DNA from: Collinsella aerofaciens
GTDB lineage: Bacteria > Actinomycetota > Coriobacteriia > Coriobacteriales > Coriobacteriaceae
Reading direction: 5' to 3'
DNA: 64,000 nucleotides
Assembly (NCBI RefSeq): GCF_902364355.1
Contig: NZ_CABJDK010000002.1
Span: 124,001-188,000 of the forward strand
Positions within the stretch are counted from its first letter, which is position 1. The number at the start of each line of letters is the position of its first letter. Shown here piece after piece: positions 50,445-58,326 of this stretch. Both the position numbers and the translations under genes were made by a program. A model generated the notes under the pieces. The model made no database searches. It had not been told where the DNA came from and saw only the letters and a program-made list of their open reading frames with translations.

Positions 50445-51728
50445 ATGCTTGATATCAAGTTTGTTCGCGAGAACCCCGATGCCATCGATGTCGCCATGGC
50501 TAACCGCCAGACGTCTTGGGATCGCGAGAAGTTCTTTGAGCTCGACGACGAGCGTCGTGCCGTCATCACCGAGGTTGAGGAACTTCAAGCCACGCGCAAT
50601 GCCGAGTCCAAGAAGATCGGCGCCCTGATGAAGGAGGGCAAGAAGGACGAGGCCGAGGCCGCCAAGGAGGCCGTGCGCGCCGTCAACGAGAAGATTGACG
50701 GTCTGGCCGAGCGCCGCACCGCCCTCGAGCAGGAGCAGTACGACTTCATGGCTCACCTGCCCAACATTCCCTGCGAGGCCACGCCGTACGGCAAGGACGA
50801 GGACGAGAACATCGAGCGCCGTCGTTGGGGCATCCCGCGCGAGTTCGACTTCGACTTTAAGCCGCACTGGGATCTGGGCACCGACCTCGACATCCTTGAC
50901 TTCGAGCGCGGCAACAAGCTCTCCGGCAGCCGCTTCACCGTTCTCGGTGGCGCCGGCGCCCGTCTTGAGCGCGCCCTCATCAACTTCTTCCTCGATACGC
51001 ACACCAGCCGTGGTTTTAAGGAGTGGTGGCCGCCCATCGTCGTCAAGCGTCAGACCATGTTCGGCACGGGCCAGCTGCCCAAGTTCGAGGACGACGCCTA
51101 TCACGTCTCGGGCGACAACTTCCTGATCCCCACCGCCGAGGTCGTGCTCACCAACCTGCACGCCGGTGAGGTCCTCGACGCCGATACCCTGCCGCGCCGC
51201 TACACCGCCTTCACCCCCTGCTTCCGCGAGGAGGCCGGCTCCGCTGGTCGCGATACCCGCGGCATCATTCGCCAGCACGAGTTCGACAAGGTCGAGATGG
51301 TAAAGTTTGCCAAGCCGGAGGAGTCCGATGAGGAGCTCGAGAGCATGACCGCCGAGGCCGAGTTCCTGCTGCAGCAGCTGGGTCTTCCGTATCGCGTGAT
51401 TAGCCTGTGCACCGGCGACCTGGGCTTCTCCGCCCGTCAGACCTACGACGTCGAGGTCTGGCTGCCGAGCTACAACGCCTACAAGGAGATCAGCTCCTGC
51501 TCCAACTGCGGTGACTTCCAGGCCCGTCGCGCCAACATCAAGTATCGCGACCCCGAGAACTTCAAGGGTTCGCGCTATCTGCACACCCTCAACGGTTCCG
51601 GTCTGCCGGCTGGCCGTACCATGGCAGCCATTCTGGAGAACTACCAGAACGCTGACGGCACCATCACGATCCCCGAGGTTCTGCGTCCCTACATGGGTGG
51701 CCTCGAGAAGATCGAGCCGGTCGCGTAG
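50445..51728 (+). CDS. serS: seryl-tRNA synthetase
   Basis: A 427-residue class II synthetase. The N-terminal tRNA-binding coiled coil spans about 30-105; motif 2 is [25 protein letters not shown] (read as several blocks), with [34 protein letters not shown] and motif 3 [20 protein letters not shown]. The ATG at 50445 has CGGAGGATC in front. An ATG nine codons earlier has none. Confidence 0.96.
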   Translation: MLDIKFVRENPDAIDVAMANRQTSWDREKFFELDDERRAVITEVEELQATRNAESKKIGALMKEGKKDEAEAAKEAVRAVNEKIDGLAERRTALEQEQYDFMAHLPNIPCEATPYGKDEDENIERRRWGIPREFDFDFKPHWDLGTDLDILDFERGNKLSGSRFTVLGGAGARLERALINFFLDTHTSRGFKEWWPPIVVKRQTMFGTGQLPKFEDDAYHVSGDNFLIPTAEVVLTNLHAGEVLDADTLPRRYTAFTPCFREEAGSAGRDTRGIIRQHEFDKVEMVKFAKPEESDEELESMTAEAEFLLQQLGLPYRVISLCTGDLGFSARQTYDVEVWLPSYNAYKEISSCSNCGDFQARRANIKYRDPENFKGSRYLHTLNGSGLPAGRTMAAILENYQNADGTITIPEVLRPYMGGLEKIEPVA

Positions 51729-51751
51729 ATTGGCTGCATAAGCGATTTGCT

Positions 51752-51780
51752 AGGGCACTCCTTTTTGGGGTGCCCTTTTT
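51752..51780 (+). terminator. Rho-independent terminator of serS
   Basis: AGGGCAC and GTGCCCT form the stem, followed by TTTTT. Confidence 0.88.
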
Positions 51781-51826
51781 GTGTGCGGCCATACCATGCT
51801 GTGCGGACAGCTCAATAGAAAACACA

Positions 51827-51840
51827 CGAACAACTGTTCT
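51827..51840. promoter_or_regulatory. candidate LexA-type box
   Basis: CGAACAACTGTTCT fits the Gram-positive CGAAC-N4-GTTCG pattern at nine of ten fixed positions. It lies about 20 bp upstream of a -10-like TATGCT (51861-51866) of the following gene. A second palindrome, CTGTATACAG, overlaps its end (51839-51848). The LexA motif of this order was not checked. Confidence 0.35.
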
Positions 51841-51899
51841 GTATACAGCCATCTACCTGCTATGCTTTTGCTAAATAAGAGCGAGAGAAAGGGGACGCG

Positions 51900-52277
51900 A
51901 TGGAGCTGTTTGATGATCGGGTGGTTTTGTTTGAGAGCGACGAGGGCGGGGAGTACCTGCTTGTGACGTGTGAGCCGTCTGGCATGGGTGGCCTGGTGGT
52001 TCGACAGACGAGCGAGGGTCCGTTGACCCAATGGTGCTACGAGGAGTCGCCGCATGTGGTTGAGACGTTTGTGGCGCACGAGGGGCTTGTGGCCCTGGAG
52101 CATTTCTATGGGGTCCGGACATCTAACCAGGTTGCTCGCATGTTGAGTATCTCGTTTGCCGATTATGATTGTGCCCAGCGGGTGAGATCGCTCCTGAGGG
52201 AACTTGATGCTAAGTTTGACGTGATCGAAAAGCCAATCGATCGTACGGGGAACGACGGTATATGCGGAGCAGCATGA
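51900..52277 (+). CDS. hypothetical protein
   Basis: A 125-residue acidic, soluble protein, MELFDDRVVLFESDEGGEYL at the start. No domain is recognised. AAAGGGGACGCG precedes the ATG. A LexA-like palindrome lies in the promoter region, which would make it a DNA-damage gene if real. It is followed by the tRNA-Arg cluster. Confidence 0.7.
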   Translation: MELFDDRVVLFESDEGGEYLLVTCEPSGMGGLVVRQTSEGPLTQWCYEESPHVVETFVAHEGLVALEHFYGVRTSNQVARMLSISFADYDCAQRVRSLLRELDAKFDVIEKPIDRTGNDGICGAA

Positions 52278-52354
52278 CAAAACTGCGTACCACAAAAAAG
52301 TTTGAGATTGTGCTTGACTCCAATAAGCTAAAGTGGTTTTATATGTCTTGCGCT

Positions 52355-52431
52355 GCGGCGTTACCTCAGCTGGATAGAGGGTCTGACTACGAATCAGAAC
52401 GTCATAGGTTCGAATCCTATACGCCGCACCA
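52355..52431 (+). tRNA. tRNA-Arg (ACG), copy 1
   Basis: A 77-nt cloverleaf with acceptor GCGGCGT/ACGCCGC, anticodon ACG at 52389-52391, T-arm ATAGGTTCGAATCCTAT and encoded CCA. A candidate promoter is TTGACT (52314) with TTTATA 18 bp downstream. A terminator (AGCC-CCG/CGG-GGCT, then TTTTC) lies at 52444-52470. Confidence 0.95.
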
Positions 52432-52486
52432 ATTGAAATTGAAAGCCTCCGGCAACGGGGGCTTTTCTTTTATGGCAACACCGCAT

Positions 52487-52509
52487 GGATTCGAACCTCG
52501 GTCGAGGCA
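52487..52509. other. antisense T-arm after tRNA-Arg copy 1
   Basis: GGATTCGAACCT (52487-52498) is the exact reverse complement of the tRNA-Arg T-arm core and is followed by CGGTCGAGGC, as in the full element after copy 3. Here no hairpin core or duplication follows. Confidence 0.7.
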
Positions 52510-52554
52510 CGAACAACTTAATTATCACTCCGTAAAATTTTTTCTAATTGTCGC

Positions 52555-52583
52555 TTGACCCATCGGGGGCTCGCGTGCATAAT
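52555..52583 (+). promoter_or_regulatory. promoter of tRNA-Arg copy 2
   Basis: TTGACC, 17-bp spacer, CATAAT. Confidence 0.85.
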
Positions 52584-52595
52584 AATCCGTGCGTT

Positions 52596-52672
52596 GCGGC
52601 GTTACCTCAGCTGGATAGAGGGTCTGACTACGAATCAGAACGTCATAGGTTCGAATCCTATACGCCGCACCA
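52596..52672 (+). tRNA. tRNA-Arg (ACG), copy 2
   Basis: Identical in sequence to copy 1. Its terminator is a perfect AAGCCTCCG/CGGAGGCTT stem (52684-52708). No antisense T-arm or duplication follows this copy. Confidence 0.95.
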
Positions 52673-52820
52673 ACTGAACTTTAAAGCCTCCGGTAACGGA
52701 GGCTTTTCTTATATGTCGACATACTTGAGGAGTTGCTTTCGCCGTGTTTGAAAGTATCGAGTCGATCGACTGCATCAAATGATTAAAAATCAAATTCGAT
52801 AACTTTTTTTGAAAAAATGC

Positions 52821-52849
52821 TTGACCATTATTCAGTCCCTGTGCATAAT
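52821..52849 (+). promoter_or_regulatory. promoter of tRNA-Arg copy 3
   Basis: TTGACC, 17-bp spacer, CATAAT, with the same GTGCATAATAATC context as copy 2. Confidence 0.85.
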
Positions 52850-52861
52850 AATCAACAAGTC

Positions 52862-52938
52862 GCGGCGTTACCTCAGCTGGATAGAGGGTCTGACTACGAA
52901 TCAGAACGTCATAGGTTCGAATCCTATACGCCGCACCA
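52862..52938 (+). tRNA. tRNA-Arg (ACG), copy 3
   Basis: Identical to copies 1 and 2. From G57 of the T-loop its 3' end, terminator and antisense T-arm are duplicated at 53109. Confidence 0.95.
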
Positions 52939-53026
52939 TTTGAGATTAAAGCTCCCGGCAACGGGGGCTTTTCTTTTACGTAAACACCGCATGGATTCGA
53001 ACCTCGGTCGAGGCGCGGGCGTAAAG
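52919..53026. repeat. 108-bp direct repeat, copy 1: tRNA-Arg T-loop through antisense T-arm
   Basis: Contains the tRNA 3' end, its terminator (52950-52978), GGATTCGAACCT (52993-53004) and CGGTCGAGGCGCGGGCGTAA. Copy 2 at 53109-53216 has one G-to-T change at 53183; period 190 bp. Confidence 0.95.
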
Positions 53027-53108
53027 AAAACGCGGAGCGTTTTTAGCCCGCGGGCGAGCACGCCGGCAGGCGGGCGAAGCCGGTGCGGATCCGCGCAGCG
53101 GATGCGCG
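53027..53108. mobile_element. hairpin core of the tRNA-Arg-associated element
   Basis: AAAACGC-GGA-GCGTTTT nested in GCGGGC/GCCCGC (outer arm in the repeat), then a GCCGGCAGGC block and ATCCGC-GCA-GCGGAT, ending GCGCG. About 80 percent alike to the tRNA-Leu core by eye. Confidence 0.55.
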
Positions 53109-53216
53109 GAATCCTATACGCCGCACCATTTGAGATTAAAGCTCCCGGCAACGGGGGCTTTTCTTTTACGTAAACACCGCATTGATTCGAACCTCGGTCG
53201 AGGCGCGGGCGTAAAG
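53109..53216. repeat. 108-bp direct repeat, copy 2 (orphan tRNA-Arg 3' end, terminator, antisense T-arm)
   Basis: Copy of 52919-53026 with one substitution. It ends at GTAAAG, after which the sequence becomes unique and leads to the next gene. Confidence 0.95.
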
Positions 53217-53312
53217 CGGACGATTTCCTGTCGACTCGTGTAAGATTCCGAGTAGATGTCGCGACTTATTCGCGACCACTCCTTCTCAAGCGACCGATCA
53301 GGGTGATATTTC

Positions 53313-55754
53313 GTGGCAGAGCGTCCGACATACAAGCTCAGGTTTCTCGATCCCAAGAAGCGCTTTCCGGCGATGTCCGAGCAGCCTGCGGGACGCTCAT
53401 ATGGCGTGGTCTGGAAACTCTTTGGCGAGGATCAGCATGAATCTTGTTATGTCGTCGAATTCGTTGGCAAAAGCCATGTGTCGCTTTTGGGCTACGTAAG
53501 CGTTTCGGGTGAGGTGTACAAGGTGGACCGCCCCGTTAGCGAGGCTCCGCTGCCCAACGATCCCGACATGGAACTGGTCCTTGACGAGTCGGACTCCGGT
53601 ATTGGTGAGATTATGGTGAGGGGAGCAAACGGCACGATGCGCGCGTGCGCGCGAACCGTCGGCTCTCCCGAAGGCCCCATGCGCGAACAGTCCGATCACG
53701 AGACATGGAATTCGACCCGCTCCCTTCCTTACGGTGAGTTCATGGCATCGATGTTCCTGCGCTACGTGATATTCGCTGACTCCGAAAATACCATTGCGAG
53801 CACGGCGGACGCCGACGGACTCGACGAGGGTATGCAAAACGTTGTCGACAAGATCAAGCTCGTAAAGTTGCCCGAGCCGGTCGAGGTGTTTTTGGGCTTT
53901 AACACGGCACCGCTCCCTGACGCTATCGAGACGCTGCTCTACCGCGTTGACCATGCCGAGAATCCGAGCGGTATCGAGCGCTATGCCGCCGCCCTTATGA
54001 GTGAAATTGACTTGCCCCGCTTGCGCACCATCGCCGCTAAGTCCGAGATGAGCCTGGCTCGCATCGATCGCTCAAAGCTTTTCTATCTCAATTTTGATCG
54101 CAGCCTGCTGGACCAGGACGAGATTGACATGCTGCTTGCCATCGAGTGCCGTCTTAACCGTCTCTCCGGCATCCTTGAGCACATCGGGGCCGGATTGGTC
54201 CCTGCGGCATCCTCGCCGAGCCTTGAGGGCTGCGCGCTCTTTGATGCGTGGCATATCGCCAAGACGACCAACGATGTTCCTCGACTGCTCGATACGGCCT
54301 CGAGCGATAACCCGTGGGGCAAACCGGGTACGGTGGCTTGCCAGCCGGGCGGTGAGTGGGATGTGCGTACCCGCTTCGCGCGTATTGTCGAGGCACTTAA
54401 CGTGGTCACGCGGCTCGACTATACCTATCGGGCAAACGTTGCCGAGGGGATCATGCTCGTTCGGTTTGGGCAGTCTGTCGTTGATGCCATGCCGCAACGT
54501 GAATACGACGCTCAAGATGACGCCTGGCGCGAGTTGGACGAGGACGCGCGTGCGATCTGGGCCGCGGAGCACGATGCGCGCGTGGCACTCACGCTTGCAG
54601 CAGCGTGTTTTGCCGCGGGCACCTGCATCACGCGCTGCTATGTGCAGATTGCTGCTCCCGGCAGTGAGCAGGGCGAGCGCGTTGTCGCAACGTATTTCTT
54701 TGGGCGCGCGGCCTATCTGGCCGATTGCGTGCCTGTCGTCAAGGATCTTGAGAGCATGGACATGGACGATATGCCGTGCAAGCGTGTACTTGAGGCGTAT
54801 GAGTCAACCGCTCCGGAGACGATTGAGCCTGCGGAGGTTCATGCTCGTCCGCGTGATGACCATCGCACGCTGCCGCCGGCGCTGCGCGATCTGCTGCTTG
54901 CCGATACGGCTGACGAGTTGGAGGTCATGGAAGAGGACGACGACCCATACGTGGCCCGTGTTGTTGAATTGCGCGAGCAGGCAAAAGTCGACCGTACAGG
55001 TGCTTTTGAAGGCTTTTCCCGTCTTGTCGAGGAGTTGGAGGCTAAGTGCGCCGTCGCCGAGCTTTTGGCGACAGGTCCGGTTCAAACGCAGTTTTGCGAT
55101 AACCAGCTGGTGCGCATGGTGCTACCGGTGTTGGAAGAAGACCGCTCTGTGCGAATCCTTCGTGCGCCCGATGCGCTGTACTTTGCCCAGCACGAGATCT
55201 GCAGTTTTTACGCCGAGCAAGAGGACTTTGAACGAGCACTGCCCGAGGTGCGCCATCTTTACGATCTGGCGCGCTCGTCCATGCAGTCGCACTTTGCGCT
55301 CATCAACGTGCTCGCGCGTCTGGAGCGCTTTGACGAGATTATCGAGGTGGCGCGCCACGGCCTACGTATTGCCAGCGATCGTTCTGCAATCGGCTACCTG
55401 TTCTATCGCTTGGCGTTTGCCTATTGGAATTGCGATCAGCTCGACCTGGCGCTGGCTTGTTACCGTCTGGTGCCGCGCGGCGAGGAGTCGGGCAGCAGCG
55501 CGCTGGAAGAAATGCAGGGCCTTATGAACGAGATGGGTGTCAGCGAGCCTCCGACGTTCGAGGAAGCGGTCGAGACCATCCACAAGGCTGGACTAGAGCT
55601 GCCGCCAGTGTCCGCCGTGACGAATCAGCTGGCAGATGCCGCTGTGCAACTGGTCGACAACGGTTTCTTTTTCCTGGCGCGCGGTTGTATCTTCCAAATG
55701 TGGCGCACCATGGGCAACGACGAGCTCGGCTCCCTCAACCGCTCGCTGGGGTAG
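53313..55754 (+). CDS. large TPR-like protein, unknown function
   Basis: An 813-residue soluble acidic protein. No domain is recognised in residues 1-560. The region from about 620 to 760 has helix pairs of TPR type (EICSFYAEQEDFERALPEVR, LARLERFDEIIEVARHGLRI, FAYWNCDQLDLALACYRLV). It starts at GTG with CAGGGTGAT upstream. There is no signal peptide or membrane segment. It sits alone between the tRNA-Arg element and tRNA-Ser. Confidence 0.75.
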   Translation: MAERPTYKLRFLDPKKRFPAMSEQPAGRSYGVVWKLFGEDQHESCYVVEFVGKSHVSLLGYVSVSGEVYKVDRPVSEAPLPNDPDMELVLDESDSGIGEIMVRGANGTMRACARTVGSPEGPMREQSDHETWNSTRSLPYGEFMASMFLRYVIFADSENTIASTADADGLDEGMQNVVDKIKLVKLPEPVEVFLGFNTAPLPDAIETLLYRVDHAENPSGIERYAAALMSEIDLPRLRTIAAKSEMSLARIDRSKLFYLNFDRSLLDQDEIDMLLAIECRLNRLSGILEHIGAGLVPAASSPSLEGCALFDAWHIAKTTNDVPRLLDTASSDNPWGKPGTVACQPGGEWDVRTRFARIVEALNVVTRLDYTYRANVAEGIMLVRFGQSVVDAMPQREYDAQDDAWRELDEDARAIWAAEHDARVALTLAAACFAAGTCITRCYVQIAAPGSEQGERVVATYFFGRAAYLADCVPVVKDLESMDMDDMPCKRVLEAYESTAPETIEPAEVHARPRDDHRTLPPALRDLLLADTADELEVMEEDDDPYVARVVELREQAKVDRTGAFEGFSRLVEELEAKCAVAELLATGPVQTQFCDNQLVRMVLPVLEEDRSVRILRAPDALYFAQHEICSFYAEQEDFERALPEVRHLYDLARSSMQSHFALINVLARLERFDEIIEVARHGLRIASDRSAIGYLFYRLAFAYWNCDQLDLALACYRLVPRGEESGSSALEEMQGLMNEMGVSEPPTFEEAVETIHKAGLELPPVSAVTNQLADAAVQLVDNGFFFLARGCIFQMWRTMGNDELGSLNRSLG

Positions 55755-55803
55755 GCGAAGCTTTCAAGAAGGAAAGGCTGCTAGGCAATTAGAAAATTTC
55801 CTC

Positions 55804-55832
55804 TTGCTCATCCTTGGCTGTTTGGTTACTAT
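55804..55832 (+). promoter_or_regulatory. promoter of tRNA-Ser
   Basis: TTGCTC, 17-bp spacer, TACTAT. Confidence 0.75.
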
Positions 55833-55846
55833 AGAACGGCTGTTAC

Positions 55847-55937
55847 GGAGAGCTGACCGAGAGGCCGAAGGTGCTCGCCTGCTAAGCGAGTATGCCCCAA
55901 AAGGGCATCTGGGGTTCGAATCCCCAGCTCTCCGCCA
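55847..55937 (+). tRNA. tRNA-Ser (GCT)
   Basis: A 91-nt class II tRNA with a long variable arm, anticodon GCT at 55881-55883, acceptor GGAGAGC/GCTCTCC and encoded CCA. T-arm TGGGGTTCGAATCCCCA. Confidence 0.95.
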
Positions 55938-55951
55938 GTACGAATTTGAAG

Positions 55952-55979
55952 AAGGGTCCCATTTGGGGCCCTTTTTATT
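55952..55979 (+). terminator. terminator of tRNA-Ser
   Basis: AAGGGTCCC and GGGGCCCTT (one wobble) with an ATTT loop, followed by TTTTTATT. Confidence 0.85.
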
Positions 55980-55987
55980 ATCAAGAA

Positions 55988-56008
55988 TGGCGGCTGGGGA
56001 TTCGAACC
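55988..56008. other. antisense T-arm after tRNA-Ser
   Basis: GCTGGGGATTCGAACC (55993-56008) is the exact reverse complement of 16 nt of the tRNA-Ser T-arm and stem base. TGGCGG before it also matches the antisense 3' end apart from a 3-nt gap. There is no duplication or hairpin core here. Confidence 0.7.
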
Positions 56009-56012
56009 TCAA

Positions 56013-56042
56013 AAAAGGAGGCATCCTTTCGGACGCCTCCCT
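56013..56042 (-). terminator. terminator of the D,D-carboxypeptidase gene
   Basis: On the minus strand GGAGGCGTCC pairs with the complementary GGATGCCTCC (two mismatches), followed by TTTTTT. It abuts the tRNA-Ser antisense T-arm. Confidence 0.85.
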
Positions 56043-56067
56043 TCAGTGGGCTTATTATTCTTGCGCA

Positions 56068-57408
56068 CTACACCTCGGGCGCCTTGGCGACGGTCTCGCT
56101 TTCTGCCGTGAGCGGGCGGTTGTCGATGCGGCGGCCCAAGCGATCGAGCTTCACGAGTAGCCACTCAATGGGATTCGGCCCTGCGCCTTCCTCGTCGGCA
56201 ACCAGGTCCATGACGGCGATCTTGGTGCCATCCTGCTTGAGCGTAACGCTGCCCACCTTGTCGCCCACATGCACCGTGCCCGAAAGATCGTCGTAGCTAA
56301 CCTTTTCGGTCACCTCGCCGGCAAGGGAAAACACGGTCGCTTGCGCCGTAGGATCGGCGAGCGTGGCGTCGATCGTCTTATCCGTCCAGTCGGCTTGGCC
56401 AATGCGCGCCATAAGCGGGTTGCCGTTGGCGGTCTTTTCCTGCGTGTTGGCGATTGCGACCGTCACCTTGTGACCGTAGTACCAATTGGCAAGGGTTGCG
56501 GTATCGGTAAAGCGCTGGTCGGTGGTGGTGGAGTTCAAAACGACGGTGTAGATCTCGTCGCCATCGCGGTTGTAGGCGCTCGTAAAGCAATAGCCTGCAT
56601 CATCGGTGGTGCCGGTCTTGCCACCGATGTTGCCATCTTGGCCTAGCAAATAGTTATGCGTGTCCATGGAATGCGAATGGTCGGTGCCGTCGGCGCCCGT
56701 GACCTCGATCCAGGAATCTTCGCTCGCTACGACCTCGCGGATCGTGTCGTTTTTCATGGCCTCCTGCATCATCAGCGCTACGTCGTGTGCGGTTGAGTGC
56801 ATATCGCCAGCCCACTCATCAAAGTCCAGACCATGCGGGTTTTCAAAAAGCGTGCCGGTGCAACCGAGCTTCTTAGCGCGCTCGTTCATGGCTTTCACAA
56901 ATGTTGCCTCGGCGTCTTTGGTCTTAGGGTCGATCTTCTTGCCCACATATTCGGCGAGCACGATGGCGGCATCGTTGCCCGAGGGAATCATCAGGCCGCG
57001 CAGTGCCTGCTTCACGGTGAGCTCGTCGCCTTCGAGTAGGCCGGCTGTTGAATTGCCCACGGTGGCTGCGGCGTTGCTCACCGTGACCTTCTCGTCCATC
57101 TTGCAATTCTCGACGGTTAGGATTGCGGTCATGACCTTGGTGATCGAGGCAATCTTGACCTGCTCATCGGCGCCGCGGGCATAGTAGACGGTGCCGTCTT
57201 TGCCCATGACGAGGGCATTGGTCGCATCGATATCGGGCAGGTTTTCGGCCGTGATGCCGCGCGCATCGGCGGTTTTGCCGCAAACATTGTCGGTCGTGAG
57301 TACTTGGGCGCCGGCGACGGTGGGCACGCCAGCGGCAAGGGCGATAGCGCAGACAAAGCCGGCGGCAAGCTGGGCTGAGCGCTTTGCAAAAGAGGTGAGG
57401 GACTTCAC
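56068..57408 (-). CDS. serine-type D-Ala-D-Ala carboxypeptidase (DacA/PBP5 family)
   Basis: A 446-residue secreted enzyme that trims the terminal D-alanine from peptidoglycan stem peptides. The signal peptide KSLTSFAKRSAQLAAGFVCA continues to VAGAQ. Active-site motifs are SITK (Ser88-Lys91), PSGND (SxN) and GKTGTT. A C-terminal beta domain and a basic amphipathic end (IEWLLVKLDRLGRRID) suit membrane attachment. The GTG at 57408 was chosen because it starts a normal signal peptide and because upstream starts lie beyond a TATACT -10 box (57448-57453). It is divergent from the VanRS-like pair. Confidence 0.9.
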   Translation of the reverse strand: MKSLTSFAKRSAQLAAGFVCAIALAAGVPTVAGAQVLTTDNVCGKTADARGITAENLPDIDATNALVMGKDGTVYYARGADEQVKIASITKVMTAILTVENCKMDEKVTVSNAAATVGNSTAGLLEGDELTVKQALRGLMIPSGNDAAIVLAEYVGKKIDPKTKDAEATFVKAMNERAKKLGCTGTLFENPHGLDFDEWAGDMHSTAHDVALMMQEAMKNDTIREVVASEDSWIEVTGADGTDHSHSMDTHNYLLGQDGNIGGKTGTTDDAGYCFTSAYNRDGDEIYTVVLNSTTTDQRFTDTATLANWYYGHKVTVAIANTQEKTANGNPLMARIGQADWTDKTIDATLADPTAQATVFSLAGEVTEKVSYDDLSGTVHVGDKVGSVTLKQDGTKIAVMDLVADEEGAGPNPIEWLLVKLDRLGRRIDNRPLTAESETVAKAPEV

Positions 57409-57605
57409 GGATTTCGCTTTCGACGGGATGGTCTCTTCTGGAACTAGAGTATATCGTTTGCCGGCGTCGGCGATCATCGCGTGCGTGCGTGGCCCACATC
57501 CGCGCCCGAACGGGCACAAGGGTGCTTAAGGCCGACTTAATCACCCACGCTTGTTGTGTGTGGCGTGCGTCGCCTCGGGCATAATGGAGCGCGAGAGGAG
57601 CACGC

Positions 57606-58301
57606 ATGAACGAGCGCATTTTGGTAGTTGATGACGAGAAGGCCATCGCCGACTTGGTTGGTATCTACCTTACAAAAGAGGGCTTTGATGTCCAGATTGC
57701 CTATAGCGGGGCCGATGCTGCCAAGGCAATCCTGGAGCAGGAGTTCGATCTGGCACTGTTGGATGTCATGCTGCCCGATATCGATGGCTTTGAGCTACTG
57801 CGTACGATCCGTTCCAGCCATACCTATCCCGTGATCATGCTGACGGCGCGCGATGCCCAGCAAGACAAGATCGAGGGCCTTTCGCTTGGCGCGGACGATT
57901 ACGTGGTTAAGCCGTTCCGTCCGCTGGAGCTCATCGCGCGTGTGCGCGCTCAGCTTCGCCGCTACACCAGCTACGGTAGCCGCTCGCAGGCGGCCGAGTC
58001 GCCGACCATCCAGCTCGACGGCCTGGAGATCAACCGCGATGCTCGTTCCGTAACGGTAGACGGTGCACCGGTGCGCCTCACGCCCATCGAGTATTCCATC
58101 TTGCTGTATCTGGTTGAGCATCGCGGCAGCGTGGTAGCCGTGGAGGATCTGTTCCGCGCGGTGTGGAACGAGGATTTTATGCCCGGCTCCAACAATACGG
58201 TGATGGTGCACATTCGCCACCTGCGCGAAAAGATTGGCGACGACGCTCAAAAGCCGCGCTTTATCAAAAACGTCTGGGGCGTCGGCTACATAATCGAATA
58301 G
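57606..58301 (+). CDS. OmpR-family response regulator (VanR-like)
   Basis: A 231-residue regulator. Receiver domain with DD at 9-10, phospho-acceptor Asp53 in LLDVMLPDIDG, Thr in MLTAR and Lys in VVKPF; then an OmpR/PhoB winged helix ending FIKNVWGVGYIIE. GCGAGAGGAGCACGC precedes the ATG. With the sensor next to it and the divergent D,D-carboxypeptidase, a cell-wall-responsive circuit is likely. Confidence 0.9.
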   Translation: MNERILVVDDEKAIADLVGIYLTKEGFDVQIAYSGADAAKAILEQEFDLALLDVMLPDIDGFELLRTIRSSHTYPVIMLTARDAQQDKIEGLSLGADDYVVKPFRPLELIARVRAQLRRYTSYGSRSQAAESPTIQLDGLEINRDARSVTVDGAPVRLTPIEYSILLYLVEHRGSVVAVEDLFRAVWNEDFMPGSNNTVMVHIRHLREKIGDDAQKPRFIKNVWGVGYIIE

Positions 58302-58326
58302 CGCCTTTGATGGTGGGGAAGTGGAT

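Noticed and set aside
57409..57519. Upstream in-frame starts of the D,D-carboxypeptidase
   Set aside because: The only ATG start upstream lies beyond a good -10 box, and starting there would bury the signal peptide.
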